Assembly: GCA_000226015.1 (NCBI GenBank)
Contig: JH153573.1
Coordinates: 177,014 to 224,282 of the forward strand
Direction of reading: 5' to 3'
DNA length: 47,269 nt
Source: Mnemiopsis leidyi
Lineage: Eukaryota; Ctenophora; Tentaculata; Lobata; Bolinopsidae
Shown: positions 1 to 10,337 of the stretch, piece by piece
Position numbering within the stretch: position 1 is the stretch's first letter
How the letters are laid out: each line of letters starts with the position of its first letter
Translations under genes and position numbers: made by a program
The notes under the pieces: generated by a model
What the model was told of the DNA's origin: nothing
Seen by the model: only the letters and a program-made list of their open reading frames with translations
The model's database searches: none

Positions 1-371
1 GCAAATCAAGCTTTCTCTAGTCTCCTGGTAATCCCCAAAGTGTGATTAAAAACCGTACTTTAGTATCATGTCCATGAAAGAAACGTCCCATCTGTGACGG
101 CAAATGCTGAATTATGTGATGTTTTCTCCTTTCAAGTGTCTTCTGAGGATGTGAGAAGCATAAGGAAGCCTCGCATCAAGAGCAATCGCTGTTTGTCATA
201 TTAGAATGAAACAATAACAAGATACAGTTGTAAGAAAGTGAGAAAAGCAAGACAGAGCAGGTTGAGAGTTTTCACGTTGACTTTTTAGTCCAATAAGAAG
301 TTAATTCTATTTATTTCACAGGAAAATTGGCTGATATGACCAACTTTGTTATCTCACCTATTGAAACTCCC

Positions 372-575
372 GAGGTCGATATATCGACCTCCTCAGTATA
401 ACTGACCTCTTTTGTATTACTGAGACACTAAAAACTAGAATTATTCTCCTCAATTGTTTTAATATGTAAGGCTGTGTCATATGGGGCCCAAAAACTTTCA
501 TGAACAAGCAATTTTCGAAATTTTGAAAATAGATAAATTTTCCTGTTGAATCCCCGAGGTCGATATATCGACCTC
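372..575. repeat. Two copies of a 20-bp perfect palindrome
   Basis: GAGGTCGATATATCGACCTC occurs at 372-391 and again at 556-575, exactly its own reverse complement each time. Both copies are preceded by a similar TTGAA..CCCCGAGG-type leader, so they look like a short duplicated unit. They lie in presumed intron or 5' sequence of the coiled-coil gene. Minus-strand ORFs that span them have no recognisable product. Confidence 0.8.
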
Positions 576-832
576 GCGATATCTCGAAAACCAAAAGCAT
601 TGAGACAAAAACCTTTCAGACTTTTCTTATTCGGACCAATACAAGTTGATTTAGGGGGTAAATTTGAAAATTCATTCTCGGGGGTGTAGGGGTTAACTTT
701 TACAATTTTTATTATATCATTCTAAAGTCAGATTGTAACAGCTCTGGCTGGGTGGAAATATATTACCCTTCTGTCGGGAATAACGGGCGAAACTTTTGTT
801 ATTATTGTATATTTTCATCCCTCTGTTTTTAG

Positions 833-2537
833 GAGTGTAAAAAAGAGATAGACACGCTAAAGAGCGAGATCGCACAGAGCAAGAAGAACTATGACGCTGT
901 GAAAGCCAGGAACAATACACTCAGCACTGAAATGAGAACTCTGAGAGTTCAGATCACAGCTTTAGTTGAGAAGGGGAGGAATGACGATAGTCTGATTAAT
1001 CAACTTCTAGAAGAGAAGGTACTTAGACCTGCTGTTTCTCAATTTAACACAAACATCTATCTTAACTTTTATTGATTTATGAAGCAAGAGTTGATAACGA
1101 TATTTAAAAGTTCTGTTAGTGTTAGATTATTCGTTCCATCAGTTTCCTTCCATTTTCCAACGTCCAGGAACAAGCTGGAGGAGACTGGGGGGTTACCGGG
1201 AATGTGGACGAACAAGTTCAGCAGATAAAGCAACTCTCTGAGGAGGTGGAGATGCTTCATCTAAATGTGGGACAGAAAGACAGGCGTATTTCGCAACTAG
1301 AGGAGGAGATAACCAGATCGCGAGAAATTGCGGTCAGTCGGGTCTTTCGTACAGTTAGATCATTATTGTAGACAAAACAATGAAAAAACATGAATAAGTA
1401 CAGAATTAAGCTTCATTTTAGTATTTGATTTTGTTGCGCGTCAAATTCAATGTTTCAAATATACATTTACATTTCAGATGAACATAAGACCAGTAACAGT
1501 GCAACAACCGAGATCAGCACCAGAAGTAAGCTCCAACTCTTCTAAACCCCACGAGGCTGGATTCGACACAACTTACTTACTCCGTGCTACTGAGGTCGAA
1601 AAAGATCGACTTTTCGAACTTACTGATGTACTAAATCAGAGGTCTGTTACTTATATCGATATTTTGTTTACAATAATTTGCAGTTAGCAGCAGTTTTCCC
1701 CCTTAGATTCTATGAATTTTACCAAAAATGTGACATTCATTCCTTTCTGAAACAATTTCAATGAACATTTCGCAGGATATCGAGATTAGAAGAGGAAAAG
1801 ATGTCCCAAGAAACGCAAAACAAGAGGTTTTCTCGACAAGTGGTGGATTTGGAGAAACTTGTTGAAAATCTTAAGGTATGTACTTTTCCGGTACTATTCA
1901 TAGTCTATTTTTAACTTGCTTAAAAGTATTTGAGTGATGGTGCTTAGGACTGTTACCTTGCTTGTCCGAGGTTAGAGGGGTTTGTTACTAATTTTAAATA
2001 TGTCAGAGTAAGAAAGTTCCCCGGTGTGACGCTTGTAACAAGTCGGCAACTCTACTTCACTCTCCATCTGACTCCCAGTTTGTTTTTGAATTTATTCCTT
2101 TTTCATTTTTTGTCTGGAATCTTTAGGTTGCCGAATCGAATAATTTGTAATTTTGGACTCTAAAAGTTTCGAAAATCTTTCAACTTTTGATTAATATTTT
2201 GAACTTGTTCTATAACTCATTCTCCTTTGAGCTGACAATAAACTATAACGTAACTGCATATATATATAATATGGAGCAGTAATTAACATTAAATGTAACG
2301 TAACAACATATATAATATGGAACAGTAATTAAAATTAAATCGCAGTAATTAAAATTAAATCACATAAAACGTTTCAGGGTGCACATTCTGGAGGACGAAG
2401 TTGTTGTGCTGAAATCTCATGTAGAGGCAATATCCGCGGAGAGGCAGCAGGATCTGGTCAAGTACAAGCAACTTCTAGATCAGTCCAGACAAATCTTTAT
2501 CACGGGGCTCAAGGAAATGCAGAAATCTTCTCAGTAG
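833..2537 (+). CDS. Coiled-coil protein, CCDC13-like (3' exons only)
   Basis: The exons I can phase are 833-1018, 1168-1332, 1478-1641, 1776-1875 and 2378-2537 (TAG at 2535-2537). Each is bounded by AG/GT. The translation is almost entirely charged heptad coiled coil, for example KKEIDTLKSEIAQ in the first exon, ISQLEEEITR in the second and RVHILEDEVVVLK near the end. Order and spacing remind me of CCDC13, a centriolar-satellite and cilium-associated protein, but coiled coils are easy to mis-assign, so I give no symbol. Phases agree across the first four exons. The fourth ends in phase 0 while the coiled-coil frame of the last exon needs two bases from upstream, so a small exon may be missing from this model; 2007-2023 is a candidate. 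The 5' end lies left of the window or was not recognised in 1-832. Confidence 0.7.
2240..2365. repeat. AT-rich tandem duplication in an intron
   Basis: A segment of about 57 bp containing TAACGTAAC, an (AT)n run, ATATGGA.CAGTAATTAA and ATTAAAT is present twice in direct tandem. It is followed by a short third piece (CAGTAATTAAAATTAAATC). It fills the last intron of the coiled-coil gene just before the final acceptor at 2376-2377. Confidence 0.65.
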
Positions 2538-2645
2538 TTTTTAGATAACAAAACATTTTCAAATCATTATCATCACGTGAAAAGTATTAACACGCACAGA
2601 AATTCTAGAGTTTTAATTTTTTAATTGTGTATACAGGATGTACAG

Positions 2646-2651
2646 AATAAA
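2646..2651 (+). terminator. AATAAA polyadenylation signal of the coiled-coil gene
   Basis: AATAAA lies 109 bp after the stop codon, a normal 3' UTR length for a compact animal gene. The stretch from here to about 3600 has no recognisable gene. Confidence 0.55.
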
Positions 2652-3655
2652 GTATTTATATTCATTTGCAGCGTATCTAAATTATTTATGATAAAATGCA
2701 GAAAACTCAAATACATGTCTGTATTTGATGTAAATAGTGATTAGGATCTCAGGTATCTATATTTTATCTGTTGTACCACGTAATTCGTTTACTTTCTCTT
2801 GTCCCTCCCATTCCAAAGAGTTTTAAAACTGAAAATTAAGAAATTTTAAGAAAGTAGATTATGCTTATTTAAAGGGGTTGTTCCTATTTTCGATTTAACT
2901 CTATCGGTGTAGAAAAATCTCAAAAGTGGGAGAGTTCGACTCGGGATAACGGCGCCTTCATCACGCAGTCGTGGACAATAAAATGTCATGGCTTTCACTA
3001 AATCACTTGCCAGCACACAGTTACGACTTCGAGACCCATTCCAAACTCTTTGTAGTATAAGTATTTAAGTATAGTAGTACTAGTAGTATAAGTAAAGTTT
3101 TGTGCTGCGAAGTGCCGGGCACTGGTAATGTGAACTCGTATTCGTAAGGACGGTTTTTATCTACAAATATAACCCCTCGGTGTAATATCTAAATTTCATT
3201 GTTTGATTTTACCTTTGACCTTGCGTTGTACTTGTACTTCACCAAGGTTTATTCCTTAACGCTAATAATAACTAAGATTTTTGATTCTGTCCGCTACGGT
3301 TAAATGCCTACGGATACAGTCCGAAAACCCGACTGAATCAGATATTAAGAAAATATATTCGCAACGTCAAGAAACTTAACGCTTAATCGTGCGCAAAATG
3401 GCTCTGGTTACCGTTTAACTTAAAGCAAAGGGGGTCAATATGGGCCATGTAACCATAGGGGATCCAAATAAAGTTTTTGGGCTTTAATATCTCCCAAAAA
3501 TTGTCGATCTTTGATAACAATAACATCATTATGTGTCATCATAGCCTCACGTTGCGGCCCGTTTTCAAGTCGAAATCGAATGAAATTTTAATTCTATTGA
3601 AATTAAAATGGCCGCTTTTCTGTTGTCTGTGTTCTGGGCGGCTGCGCCGCGCATG

Positions 3656-3984
3656 GCTTGCCTTGCGTTTGCCCGCGGGGGCTGCTGCTTCGTGGCAGCA
3701 GGTCAGGCAACGTCTGACAACGCAGGGCTGCGCGGCAGTGGTCTCACACTGACAGTGATCACAACGTCAGGCTGCTTTGTCAGACGTTGCCTGACCTGCT
3801 GCCGCGAAGCGGCAGCCGTTGTCTGACTCTGACTTTGCGATTGTCCGACCCTCATGCGAAGCGGAGAATAAAATGACGGGAGAATAAAATGACGGGTGGG
3901 TGCGCGCTGCTGTACAACGGCAGCCGCATGGCATCCGCATATTTTCAATTGTAAATTGAAAATGGGCCGAAACGCAAGGCAAAA
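3656..3984. repeat. GC-rich nested foldback element
   Basis: A 40-bp arm at 3681-3720 is repeated inverted at 3777-3816 with two mismatches around a 56-base loop. Each arm itself contains a small hairpin (CTGCTGC..GCAGCAG and CTGCCGC GAA GCGGCAG). Outer arms are also visible: GCCTTGCGTTT near 3660 pairs with AAACGCAAGGC near 3970. A 16-bp direct repeat (GAGAATAAAATGACGG, twice) lies at 3864-3896, and a 10-bp-stem AT hairpin ATTTTCAATT..AATTGAAAAT at 3940-3962. GC content is far above the flanks. ORFs on both strands here are by-products of the inverted repeat. It is probably a non-autonomous foldback or MITE-type element; no target duplication was identified. Confidence 0.65.
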
Positions 3985-4299
3985 GCTGCTCTCGTTAGAT
4001 TTAGAACGGTAGACGGATATAATCTCGAATTACGAAAGGTAAATACAAAATAGATCAGTGGTCAGACTTTCTCTCGTTCTTTAGATTGTGAGCCAATCAG
4101 GAGGACTGAGAAGTGATGTTTGTCAATTGACTTCGACCTAAAAATAAAATATTGGTATCCTTTTCCTAATGAAGTCGAAGAACTCAGCAAGAAAGAATAC
4201 CGACCACGGTGCTAAACCTGGCCTGGTGTCTCCAAAATGCTATTTCGCGACCAAAACATACTGTACTGGAACTCAGTAATTGTGATAATGAAGCCATAC

Positions 4300-6520
4300 A
4301 GTGATACACGATGACGACTGGCTATTAGTATTATGTGCACTGAACGATGATTTCACCACAGATAAAATTGGAGAAACTATCTATATCAAAAAACTTCATA
4401 ACAACAAGAGTGTTGCCGAAGATCTCATCTGCAACGAAATGCTGAAATGTTCCTACAATCAACATCTACAACTCTTGCAAAAGCTGTTCAACTCCAGTCT
4501 GCAGCAAGGAATCTACCCGTGGAACGGATCACTAACAACTCCTCTTCACAAAAAGGGAGAAAGAGCAAACCCCGACAACTATCGGGCCATAACGGTAGGA
4601 AGTTGCTTGGGCAAACTGTTCTCGAGTCTCCTTCTCAAACTGCTAATTTCATTCAGGGAAGCAGCCTGCCCAGACCTCCCATATCAACTGAGATTCAGAA
4701 CCGGGGCCCAGTGTAACGACCACATACTGACCCTTAGAACCATCATCAAGAAATATGTTGTGAAATTGAAAGGAAAGAGGCGACTCTTGCCTGTTTTTCG
4801 ACTACAAGAAGGCGCGCGGCAGCGACTGTAGAGATGCTCTTCTCTATAAACTCAGTACAATGGGCATAAAATGTAAAAGGGAACTTCTTCCAGTGCATAA
4901 GCCACATGCATCGAAACTCATCCACACGCATTAAGCTCATTCAGAAATTACCGGCAGCTATTGACGTAACAATCGGGACCGATCGAGGTCATCCGATGTC
5001 CCCCGAACTGTCCAACTCCAAGATCTTCATCCATGAGTTGTCTGTTAACCTTGCAGGAATCGGTGAGCTAAATGTTCCCTTTAACTCAACGGATTTATAA
5101 TGAGCCATCTTCTTTGGGCCGACTTTTTGATTGCCTAAGTGAATAATATACGCTGAAGAATGGGAACTCTCGGTTAACATCAGTAAAACCAACATAATGG
5201 TATATAACTCCAGCTCAAGGATCCTTAAATGTGCACAAGGAATCGGATTCACACTTGGTAGCCTCGACATCAAACCAGCGAGGAACTATTATCTTGGGAT
5301 AAAGTTCTCTCTTAACGGCTCCTTCAAACAGGCTGCAGAAGAACTGAGAAAGAAGGCATTACGATTCTACTTTTCAATCAGATGCATGGTCGACACCAGA
5401 GCGCTCACTACCAGCACACTACTCAAACAGATCGACTCATTGGTAAAACCAGTTGCAACATACGGTTGTCCAGTTTGGTTACCATCGACCAGTCTAATCA
5501 AAACTCTTCATCTTAATAATTCTTATGGCACAAGATAGCCTCAAGACCCTGCCGAAAGCGGCAGCAGAAGATCAGCTTGAAACCACTCACTTGGAGATGC
5601 TAAAATGGATTCTAGGGGTCCACCGCAAAGCCAACAACTTTGCTACGGTGACACAGGGAGCATGCCCCTAGCACTGTCCGTTCTCCCACAATGTGTCTCT
5701 TACTTCATGCGAGCAGCTCAGGCCACAGACGGAAATGTAAATACTCTGCTCTATCACACCTTTTGTGAGGAGAGACAACTAAAAGTAAAACTCTCTTGGT
5801 ACAAAACCTGGTTGCACATTGTAGACGAGAGCCGTAATACTAAGCCGAATCTTCCCCCACAGCCGCTGCTAAAGTCATTTTGCAGACATATTCATTACAT
5901 TTACACACTGATAGAAGAACTTCGGCACCAACCAAAGATGTCCTTCTACTCAGCATTTAAACTGGACTTCTACTTCCAGGAGGAACCCTATCTTCAGCTA
6001 CAAGCAGAGTATCGCGAAGCTTCGGTCAAGCAGCCATGACCTACATGTCGAAACAGGCAGGTACCGCAATACCCAGTCCCAGAGCCCGCCAAGCAAGACC
6101 AATATAGCCTGCCGGCTGCCGGTTCTGCCATTCAATCAACAACACCTATTGGTTGGAGCAGCTGCCCCTCTTCGAAGAACCCATCATTGAAGATGAAGTC
6201 CATGCCATAACAGAGTGCCCCGGATATCACAACATCCACCTTAAGTGCTCAGACAATCTAAAAAGTCTGCTAATGCTCAAAGCGTGTAACACTATCATGA
6301 CGACTCATCATGCTGCAGAGTTTGGGAAGTATCTGACAGATTCCGCAACGAAAATTTACATAATAATAGCGGAATTGATTTCGCGACTGAATACGATTAG
6401 GCGTGTAAAAGTTTCACGCCGTTCACTCTTAAACTTAAAGTTTCAAGGAAACCCTAGACGTAGTTTTGGACAATACAACTGTAATTTTAGAGATGTAGTA
6501 TGGCTGGATTTGAATATGCT
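4300..6520 (+). mobile_element. 5'-truncated, dead non-LTR retrotransposon (CR1/L2/Jockey-type LINE)
   Basis: Degraded reverse transcriptase is readable in pieces over several frames. 4301-4831 carries NEMLKCSYNQ, LFNSSLQQGIYPW, a PLHKKG motif and NYRAITVGSCLGKLFSSLL, all RT fingers. A shift leads into FFDYKKARGSDCRDALLYKL at about 4795-4855. The catalytic block reads HLLWADFLIA at 5106-5135, so the second aspartate of the xADD box is lost. 5197-5490 holds the thumb-like NYYLGIKFSLNGSFKQ and IDSLVKPVATYGCPVW. 6110-6230 holds a CxxC..HAITECPGY zinc-knuckle-like tail. There is no endonuclease domain upstream, which fits 5' truncation during insertion. Many stops and frameshifts show that it is inactive. 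The right limit, around the GTATGGCTGGATTTG stretch, is approximate. Confidence 0.88.
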
Positions 6521-6623
6521 ATTAAAAATAAAATTAAACATGATGAGTAAAGATATTCGTGGGGAGGTTTCGCAAACTTGTCAATACAGAAATTTGCGGC
6601 ACCCGTCCACGAGTAGCACTCAT

Positions 6624-7080
6624 CCTTTACTAAAACTATACTTCACTCCTCCTTTACTAAAACTATACTTCACTCCTCCTTTACCCGACCCCCCCTCTGT
6701 CATCATTCGTCATCATGACAAAACCCCCCTTAATGTCAGAGGTAAATTGCCATAATGATATTGCCATAATTTGCAGTAATTTCTGAAATTTTTATGATAA
6801 GTCAGCGAAATTCTCATTCTGATTTTGTAAAATTCTGATGAAAGTGTTCAAAAAATCAAAAATTTTCAGAAAAATCCTATAAATCCTATAAATTTTGATG
6901 ACATCATCATTGGCTAAACACCCCTCCTCCTCGTCATCATTGGGAAACCACCTCCCCCTAGGTGATGACGTCACATGTGAACGACCCCTTACTAAAAATA
7001 TACTTTACTCCTCCTCCACTAAAACTATACTCTACTCCTCTTTTACTAATAGTAATACTAAACTCTACTCCTCTTTTACT
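6624..7080. repeat. Minisatellite, about 27-bp unit, interrupted
   Basis: The unit CCTTTACTAAAACTATACTT followed by CACTCCT is repeated twice at 6624-6680. Diverged copies return at about 6985-7080 (ACTCCTCTTTTACTAAT variants). The 300 bp between them holds CATCATCATT-type pyrimidine-rich DNA and a perfect CRE palindrome TGACGTCA at 6966-6973 beside TCACATGTGA. Open frames across the block are repeat by-products. Confidence 0.7.
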
Positions 7081-8200
7081 AATATAACGCTATGTGACCT
7101 GGCAATCACTTTCATCCGTTCATCGACATTAGTCTGAGTGAGTTTGTGATTACTATACCAGTATACCAGTATACCAATAGTTCTAGAAGTAGGTGCAATA
7201 TTGGTAGAGAAAACCGTGTTAATACAGACCCACTTTGCGATCGTTAGTCGCAAATAAGACGTTTATTATTTCAGTTTTGAAGATTTAAAGCAGAGTTTTA
7301 TTCAACTATTAACTCAGTTGACCTCATTTTTGCCTACAGTACTAGTGCTATAGTCCCAGCTTCAGTTGGCCTTCATTCTTTATCTTATAGTCATGGCTCC
7401 CCAGAAACAAACATATCAGGTGTAACTTAAGTATTCTATAAAACATGAGGACAGAATTTCACAAAACCTAATCAGATTGGCTCAAAATATCAATATTCAT
7501 AACAATCAGTTTCAAGTTCTTTCTCTGACAACAGACGTAGTGACAACATTAATGAGAATTCAATTAGCTAATCAGTGAACACATCTTCTGAGGGGTCCCC
7601 ACCAGACGGACCAATAGGCTGTCTTCCATCTCTATTTTATAAGTATCTACGACAATATGTCAATCTTCGAACTTTAGACGATAATGTTTCCCGATCGGCA
7701 GACAAGCTAACCGTTTTATGAGATTAACTCTTTAAGACATTATCAGAAGAAACAAGGACTCGACTCCCAATTCTCATTATCGTTACATAGTTATTGTAGT
7801 AAACCAAGGCTAATATCCCTTCCTTAGCCTAGAGGAAAACTAAATCTCCCTTCAGGTAGACCGAGCAGGACGGTTTTAACGGCGAAATAAAGGAATAAGT
7901 TGTATAATAGTCCGATCCGCCCTGAGGGAAGAACGAGTTTCGCGGCGACCTGCCGAAATCCTTTATCATGAAAAGTGGGCTTTGTTTGGGGGCGGAGCGA
8001 GCCATTGTTCCCAACAAACACAGAGGTCAATTAAGCAGACTAGCCACCAGCTGGCTGGTAATTAAACCGTGTAGTCACTGATCAGCAGGCAGAGTATGCA
8101 AGGCTCTTAGTAGGGGAGCTCAGCTCTTACGGGCAAGTCAGGAGGAAGGTTCACAATGGGAAGGAGGGAGTTAGCTGGTGGACTTCCTATCAGTTGGCGG
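7081..8200. other. Intergenic stretch without a recognisable gene
   Basis: I see no coding pattern on either strand. A short 10-bp direct repeat (CAGTATACCA-type) occurs near 7157-7186. ORFs near 7824-8030 overlap in two frames and look random. Confidence 0.5.
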
Positions 8201-8268
8201 ACTAATGTAGGGGGCGAGCACGTGGTTCTTCACCTCCCGACTCTTGTTGAGGGTTAGAAGTAGCTCAC

Positions 8269-8313
8269 GTGGTGGGAGGTGTGATACAGGAGAGTTGATC
8301 ACACCTCCACCAC
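8269..8313. repeat. 16-bp-stem hairpin beside an E-box
   Basis: GTGGTGGGAGGTGTGAT (8269-8285) pairs with ATCACACCTCCACCAC (8298-8313) with one bulged base and a 12-base loop. The CACGTG at 8266-8271 overlaps the base of the stem. Another CACGTG lies at 8219-8224. Confidence 0.6.
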
Positions 8314-8319
8314 ATTAAC

Positions 8320-10170
8320 CACATTGCACCCCCACCACAATCCTAAAGCCTTCGTACAAAAACTCTGGGAGAACTCAGCGGATATCTTGAATTCAGGAGA
8401 TGCACCAACTCCAAGTTGTCATTGAAGCTGATTACATCTCAATTGGATCGTTCTATAAGTTATAACTCCTGGAAAGTCTCAGATTTCTGACAACGGTCAA
8501 GCAGCAGACCCGCGCTTTAGCCAGCGGATAAATTTGTAGATGACGCGTTTAATTGTTTATTGACCTGCTTAATAAGTCAAAAGTAATAGCTAAATAAGTT
8601 ATAGCCAAATAAGATATAACTTAATAAGTTATAAAAATTGGAAATAGGTTTCATACACCACTAAAAATGTGTTTGTTGCAATCTTAAAGCTTAAAGTCAA
8701 TGTATACTTCATTTACCCTAAAACTAAGTCCAGTACCCTCATTTCCATCCCCTGTCAAACAATCGCATGACAAATTTGGTCAACCTCCACAAAGCAATTT
8801 GTCCGCAGTATTGGAAATCAAATAACATGTATTTGGGGCGAACTGTAGTGCTGTATCCGGCTCACTAGAGGGCCCAATTGACAAACATGGTGAGAAATTG
8901 AGTAGGTACTACCTAAAAATACTCAGCCGGAAGAAGAGAGCTTCATAGACCTCAATACTCTCTCCCTCTCTTCTTCCTCGCATCACTCCGAGAAGATATT
9001 ACATGTCAGACCAAGTGTTTACAGAACCCTCTCTACTTACGAATCTATTTACACGCATATCAAGGTGGCTGCGAAGTACAAAGGACGGGGCAATGGCCAT
9101 AACAATAAGGATCTTTATTCGTGACATTAAATATCCCTGTCAGTGTCAGCATGATGTGAGTGAGACTTAATGCAGCTCACATTGTGTGGTTATAATTGTA
9201 GTTCACCATAGAAGCAAGGACACACGTGCTTGTAGCCTAACTTGTAGCCGTGTAAAATTTTCCAATCCTCCTGCATGTTCGCTTGTCACACACACATATT
9301 TGGTGTATCGAACTAGGTATAGTCCGATGTGCACGTGCATGACAATAAATCCAGACCGTACAGAGAAATATAAAGCAGCACGTGGGAGAAGGAGCACATG
9401 TTGGCGGAGCTAGCAGCACGCCTCTCCAATGTAACTCTGTCATTTCATTTAGCTCTTCGTCCCTCCACAGCTAGTGTCAATGCCGACTGTCCTGATGTTG
9501 TTCCTAACGAAATCAATTCGCTGTGATCTGGTTGTTTATTGTTCTGTTCCACAGTTCTTAGGATATTGCTTCTCAGTGTGAACATGAGACACTCACTGCA
9601 ATTCCTATCAGCTGTGTTCATGTTTTAGTCTCAATTGCCAAATACCTCAACCTGAAGAATCAATGAGCCGATTTGCTTAAAATTGGAAACGACAAAGTTG
9701 AATGTGACTATTCAATGCAAATGAATGAACTTTTTTTCAGCACCAGAAAGCAAGCAGTACCACCACATTTATTATCTCAAAAATCGAAGTTATCCCATTG
9801 AAAGAAATAGAATCCACGTCAACAGAAGAGTTGTTGTATCACATCTATTTGGAATTTTCCTAACGAAAGAATATGCTAACCAGCAGTGCAATGAACTGTC
9901 GTCCGTTGAGTACATGGCTCTCTCTCCCACATTTGATGATCTTACGTAAATGGAAAACTTTTATTAGAATATTAATCAGTATTGCCACAAGATCTGTTTT
10001 TACTCCAAAGTTGTGTTTGACTCGTAAATTGAGCTGCGATAGCAGCATATCCCAGCAGATGCTAGTTTTCCTCTACAGCCAACAATGGGTCTCTCAGCAC
10101 TTTATCCGGGTGTCGAAACCTAGCCCCAGACTCATCGAGCCTCATCAGTGCTCTACACGCATGTTCTACA
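8320..10170. other. Upstream region of the bHLH gene, no gene seen
   Basis: I find no supported coding exon. CACGTG E-boxes occur at 9223, 9332 and 9379. The 145-codon open frame at 9873-10310 runs through the presumed promoter of the next gene and has no family resemblance, so I do not call it. Confidence 0.5.
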
Positions 10171-10176
10171 GCTGGT

Positions 10177-10223
10177 CACGTGACCTTTTAAGCGCCCACG
10201 TGGGTCCGGGCACAGTGCACGTG
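10177..10223 (+). promoter_or_regulatory. Three phased CACGTG E-boxes upstream of the bHLH gene
   Basis: Perfect CACGTG hexamers start at 10177, 10197 and 10218, that is 20 and 21 bp apart, about two helical turns. They end 115 bp before the start codon at 10338. The first lies in the 12-bp palindrome GGTCACGTGACC. A further CAGCTG E-box lies at about 10257. A role as proximal promoter elements is inferred from position. Confidence 0.6.
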
Positions 10224-10337
10224 ATCGGTTCTCACACGCGTTGCGCGCGCTCCATCAGCTGCCATTACATTTCTTGCACTTTAGTTTTGGATACGTCTAA
10301 CGAAACTTGAGCCAATTAGTGATCCGTGCTCAGAGCC

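Noticed and set aside
3608..3982. Several overlapping Ala/Arg/Cys-rich ORFs on both strands
   Set aside because: They arise from the GC-rich inverted repeat, which keeps stops rare in all frames.
9873..10310. 145-codon plus-strand open frame
   Set aside because: It overlaps the E-box promoter block, has no recognisable domain and no splice support, and its composition looks like random translation.
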